Shown: in pieces, positions 16,098 through 17,314 of the stretch
Position numbering within the stretch: the first letter of the stretch is position 1
How the letters are laid out: each line of letters opens with the position of its first letter
DNA from: JAWWBN01 sp033720955
Lineage (GTDB): Bacteria > Acidobacteriota > Thermoanaerobaculia > Multivoradales > JAHEKO01
Length of the DNA: 17,314 nucleotides
Direction: 5' to 3'
Assembly (NCBI GenBank): GCA_033720955.1
Contig: JAWWBN010000059.1
Location: 1 to 17,314, forward strand
The notes under the pieces: generated by a model
Seen by the model: only the letters and a program-made list of their open reading frames with translations
The model's database searches: none
Told to the model about the DNA's origin: nothing
Made by a program: the position numbers and the translations under genes

Positions 16098-16284
16098 GCC
16101 GGAGACGCGTTCAAGCTCCGGGGGCCGGGTCGAGAAGGGCGATCGGCCGGCGGCCCTGTCGTAGATTCATTGACAAAAGTGCATTTTTCCTGTCACGAAT
16201 CTCTTCTCGGCGGCAATTGTCCTGTAACGGGTGGGCGAAGCGCCCCATTTTCGAGGCGCCGGAAACCGCCCGAGGAGTGAAGCG
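16098..16284. promoter_or_regulatory. Divergent intergenic region upstream of dnaB and the small secreted protein
   Basis: 187 bases containing an AT-rich island (about 16161-16225) that contrasts with the GC-rich surroundings. A perfect -35 hexamer TTGACA is on the plus strand at 16170-16175, but the best -10 candidates (16193-16200) are poor. CCTGT(C/A) occurs three times in direct orientation at 16155, 16189 and 16221, with the last two sharing CCTGTnACG. TGACA (16171-16175) and TGTCA (16191-16195) form a spaced inverted repeat. Further on, GGGCG/CGCCC (16233-16245) and GCGCC/GGCGC (16240-16259) are two overlapping, mutually exclusive 5-bp stems. GAGGAG at 16272-16277 is the ribosome site for the gene at 16285. 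Promoters for both flanking genes are expected here. Confidence 0.5.
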
Positions 16285-16512
16285 ATGATGAACGGATCCA
16301 GGCGTACGGCAGCCGCGGCGCTGCTACTGGCGGTGCTCGTCTCCATGGCGGCTCCCGTGCCGGCCCACGCCTTCGACCTGGACTTCGGAGATCGTCTGTC
16401 GGACCGGGTGGAAACGGTCTTCCAGCGCGGCGTCACGACCGTGTCGTCGCTGCTCGACAGCATCGGCGATTTCCTCGCCCGGTCGACGGCCACGATCTGC
16501 GGCGACGGATAG
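16285..16512 (+). CDS. Small secreted protein, unknown function
   Basis: A 75-residue protein that I do not recognise. A GAGGAG ribosome site 7 bases ahead of the ATG at 16285 supports it as a real gene; a second ATG follows at 16288. Residues 1-29 form a textbook Sec signal peptide: Arg-Arg at 6-7, a hydrophobic stretch at about 8-22 and a cleavage site after AHA (residue 29). The mature part would be about 46 residues starting FDLDFGD, with a predicted amphipathic helix at about 36-66 and one Cys (72) near the C-terminus. One Cys argues against an intramolecular disulfide. The gene lies between dnaB (divergent) and an ECF sigma factor gene 115 bases downstream on the same strand. The context might suggest an envelope signal or stress-related peptide, but this is not shown. 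Confidence 0.65.
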   Translation: MMNGSRRTAAAALLLAVLVSMAAPVPAHAFDLDFGDRLSDRVETVFQRGVTTVSSLLDSIGDFLARSTATICGDG

Positions 16513-16537
16513 CCGTAGCCGCTAGCTAGTCCGACGA

Positions 16538-16554
16538 CGCGGTCGAAGACCGCG
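16538..16554 (+). terminator. Hairpin after the small secreted protein gene
   Basis: A perfect 7-bp stem (CGCGGTC/GACCGCG) with a GAA loop lies 25 bases after the stop at 16512. A T-run is absent, so it is at best an imperfect intrinsic terminator, though the tight GNA-type loop makes it a stable hairpin. Its place between the small gene and the sigma-factor promoter region fits a transcript end. Confidence 0.4.
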
Positions 16555-16568
16555 AACCCTGCCGGCAT

Positions 16569-16598
16569 TGGACAGTAGGGCCGGCGGGGTGGTACTGT
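16569..16598 (+). promoter_or_regulatory. Candidate promoter of the ECF sigma factor gene
   Basis: TGGACA (16569-16574, 5 of 6 to TTGACA) and TACTGT (16593-16598, weak -10 with an upstream TG giving an extended -10) are 18 bases apart. A start near 16605 would leave a leader of about 20 bases before the GTG at 16628. The match is moderate, and an ECF-type or housekeeping promoter cannot be told apart from one copy. Confidence 0.35.
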
Positions 16599-16632
16599 AT
16601 GGCCGCTAACACCCTGGCGGTACTACAGTGCC
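16591..16632 (+). repeat. Inverted repeat spanning the sigma factor start codon
   Basis: GGTACTGTA (16591-16599) pairs with TACAGTGCC (16624-16632) over 9 bp with one G-U pair and a 24-base loop. The right arm covers the GTG start at 16628. If transcription starts upstream of 16591, the hairpin would mask initiation; if the promoter at 16569-16598 is used, the left arm is not transcribed and the repeat could instead be a DNA-binding site. Confidence 0.3.
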
Positions 16633-17158
16633 TACTTCGGATTCCATCCGCTCCGGCCGGAACGAGGACATCGGGGAGATCCTCGAGCGGCTGCGCCCCG
16701 CTCTCCAGAGGACCCTCGTCCGCTTCCAGATCCCGGAGCAGGACGCCGAGGACATCCTCCAGGACACCGTCCTGCAGCTCGTGACCCGGCAGCCCGAGTG
16801 CCCGGAGGCGTGGCTGCTCGCCGGGGTCCGGTATCGCTGCCTGATGTACTGGCGCAGCCGGAGGCGCTGCCTCTACCGCGCCGTCGACGACACCCTGCTG
16901 GATCTGCTCGCCGGCCCGGAGACCTCCGCCGCCCGCGACGTCGAGATCGCCCACGACCTGCGCAAGGTCCTGCCCAAGATCCCCAGCCGCTGCCGGTCGC
17001 TCATCCGGCTGCGCTACAGCCTCGGTCTCAAGCCCGACGAGATCGCCGAGGAGATGGGCTACCGCAGCTCGAGCATCGGCACCATCACCAAGCGCTGCCT
17101 GGCGGCTCTCTCCCGGAAGCTTCTGGGAGGCGGCTACATCAAGGAGTCCACAGCATGA
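16628..17158 (+). CDS. ECF-type RNA polymerase sigma factor
   Basis: A 176-residue sigma-70-family protein with only regions 2 and 4, the ECF layout. Region 2 spans about 20-80 with the DAEDILQDT motif (39-47) for core binding and an Arg-rich, Trp-containing stretch (WRSRRR, 75-80) at the -10 recognition side. Region 4 spans about 112-165: LPKIPSRCRSLIRLRY then a helix-turn-helix (LKPDEIAEEMG, recognition helix about 146-160) for -35 contact. The start is GTG at 16628; the ribosome site is weak (GGCGG, 8 bases ahead). The stop overlaps the next ATG as ATGA, so it is translationally coupled to the His/Cys-motif protein downstream, the usual place of a cognate anti-sigma factor. Four Cys residues (58, 71, 81, 122) are unusual for so short a sigma factor. 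Its regulon is unknown. Confidence 0.9.
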   Translation: MPTSDSIRSGRNEDIGEILERLRPALQRTLVRFQIPEQDAEDILQDTVLQLVTRQPECPEAWLLAGVRYRCLMYWRSRRRCLYRAVDDTLLDLLAGPETSAARDVEIAHDLRKVLPKIPSRCRSLIRLRYSLGLKPDEIAEEMGYRSSSIGTITKRCLAALSRKLLGGGYIKESTA

Positions 17159-17314
17159 CGACCGCGATCCACCCCAACGAGACCGGTCTCGAGGACTTTG
17201 TCCTCGGGCGTCTCGATCTGCCCGAGAACCACCGGATCGTCCGCCATCTGCTGGGCGGTTGCGATCGCTGCCAGGCGGTCACCCAGCGTGTCTGGGAGCG
17301 GCTCGAGCAGGGCC
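17155..17314 (+). CDS. Putative zinc-finger (anti-sigma-like) protein, 5' part only
   Basis: 53 codons are visible before the window ends. The protein starts with the pattern of small ECF-linked proteins in which a short acidic helix (LEDFVLGRLDLPE, 12-24) is followed by HRIVRHLLGGCDRC. His31-x4-Cys36-x2-Cys39, with His26 also near, resembles the HxxxCxxC zinc site of ZAS anti-sigma factors, with one residue more between His and the first Cys. The 4-base overlap with the sigma gene supports a cognate partner. In several Acidobacteriota-like genomes such a short domain begins longer TPR- or caspase-like (CHAT) proteins, so the full product may be more than an anti-sigma factor; this cannot be seen here. 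Confidence 0.6.
   Translation, partial: MTTAIHPNETGLEDFVLGRLDLPENHRIVRHLLGGCDRCQAVTQRVWERLEQG

Noticed and set aside
16167..16568. 133-codon minus-strand open frame opposite the small secreted gene
   Set aside because: No ribosome site or domain; the plus-strand frame has a good ribosome site and a signal peptide.
1..17314. tRNA, rRNA, CRISPR array, insertion sequence or prophage remnants
   Set aside because: No repeat-spacer pattern, no transposase or integrase motif, no cloverleaf-like sequence seen by eye; gene packing leaves almost no room.

Overview
The window is a compact piece of GC-rich bacterial chromosome with overlapping or closely spaced genes, frequent GTG starts and almost no spacer DNA. 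It has no rRNA, tRNA, CRISPR array, insertion sequence or phage gene. The gene content suggests an Acidobacteriota-like organism, possibly Thermoanaerobaculia: a split MacB-type exporter with a YIP1-family protein, a GT39 membrane glycosyltransferase, and an ECF sigma factor followed by a small HxxxxCxxC protein. This placement is inference from gene content and GC only; a Gram-negative cell is firmly implied by the TolC-family outer-membrane protein.

Minus strand, read from 10493 down to 1: pepA (M17 leucyl aminopeptidase), two peptide-ABC-transporter ATPases (OppD/DppD-like, then OppF/DppF-like), a TolC-family outer-membrane channel protein, a YIP1-family membrane protein, a MacA-type periplasmic adaptor, a MacB/LolD-type ATPase, a MacB-type permease, and a GT39 glycosyltransferase cut by the left edge. 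The tolC-yip1-adaptor-ATPase-permease block is a tripartite efflux system. The pepA-ATPase-ATPase block looks like peptide uptake plus peptide digestion, but its permeases and binding protein are not here. Spacing is tight throughout (two GTGA overlaps, gaps of 7 to about 120 bases), so one or two long transcripts are plausible.

Plus strand, 10651-13592: a 678-residue protein with a divergent class III nucleotide cyclase domain in its C-terminal half and long unrecognised flanks, then purC 8 bases downstream. This cyclase-like protein is the least familiar gene in the window. It keeps both metal-binding aspartates, the substrate lysine position and the transition-state arginine, but has valine where the catalytic asparagine is expected.

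Minus strand, 16097-13553: dnaB (replicative helicase) and alr (alanine racemase), overlapping by 26 bases; alr also overlaps the 3' end of purC tail to tail by 40 bases.

Plus strand, 16285 to the right edge: a small secreted protein of 75 residues behind an AT-richer intergenic stretch with spaced direct repeats, then an ECF-type sigma factor whose stop overlaps the start of a small histidine/cysteine-motif protein that runs off the window. This end looks like the start of a regulatory locus whose effector lies beyond base 17314.
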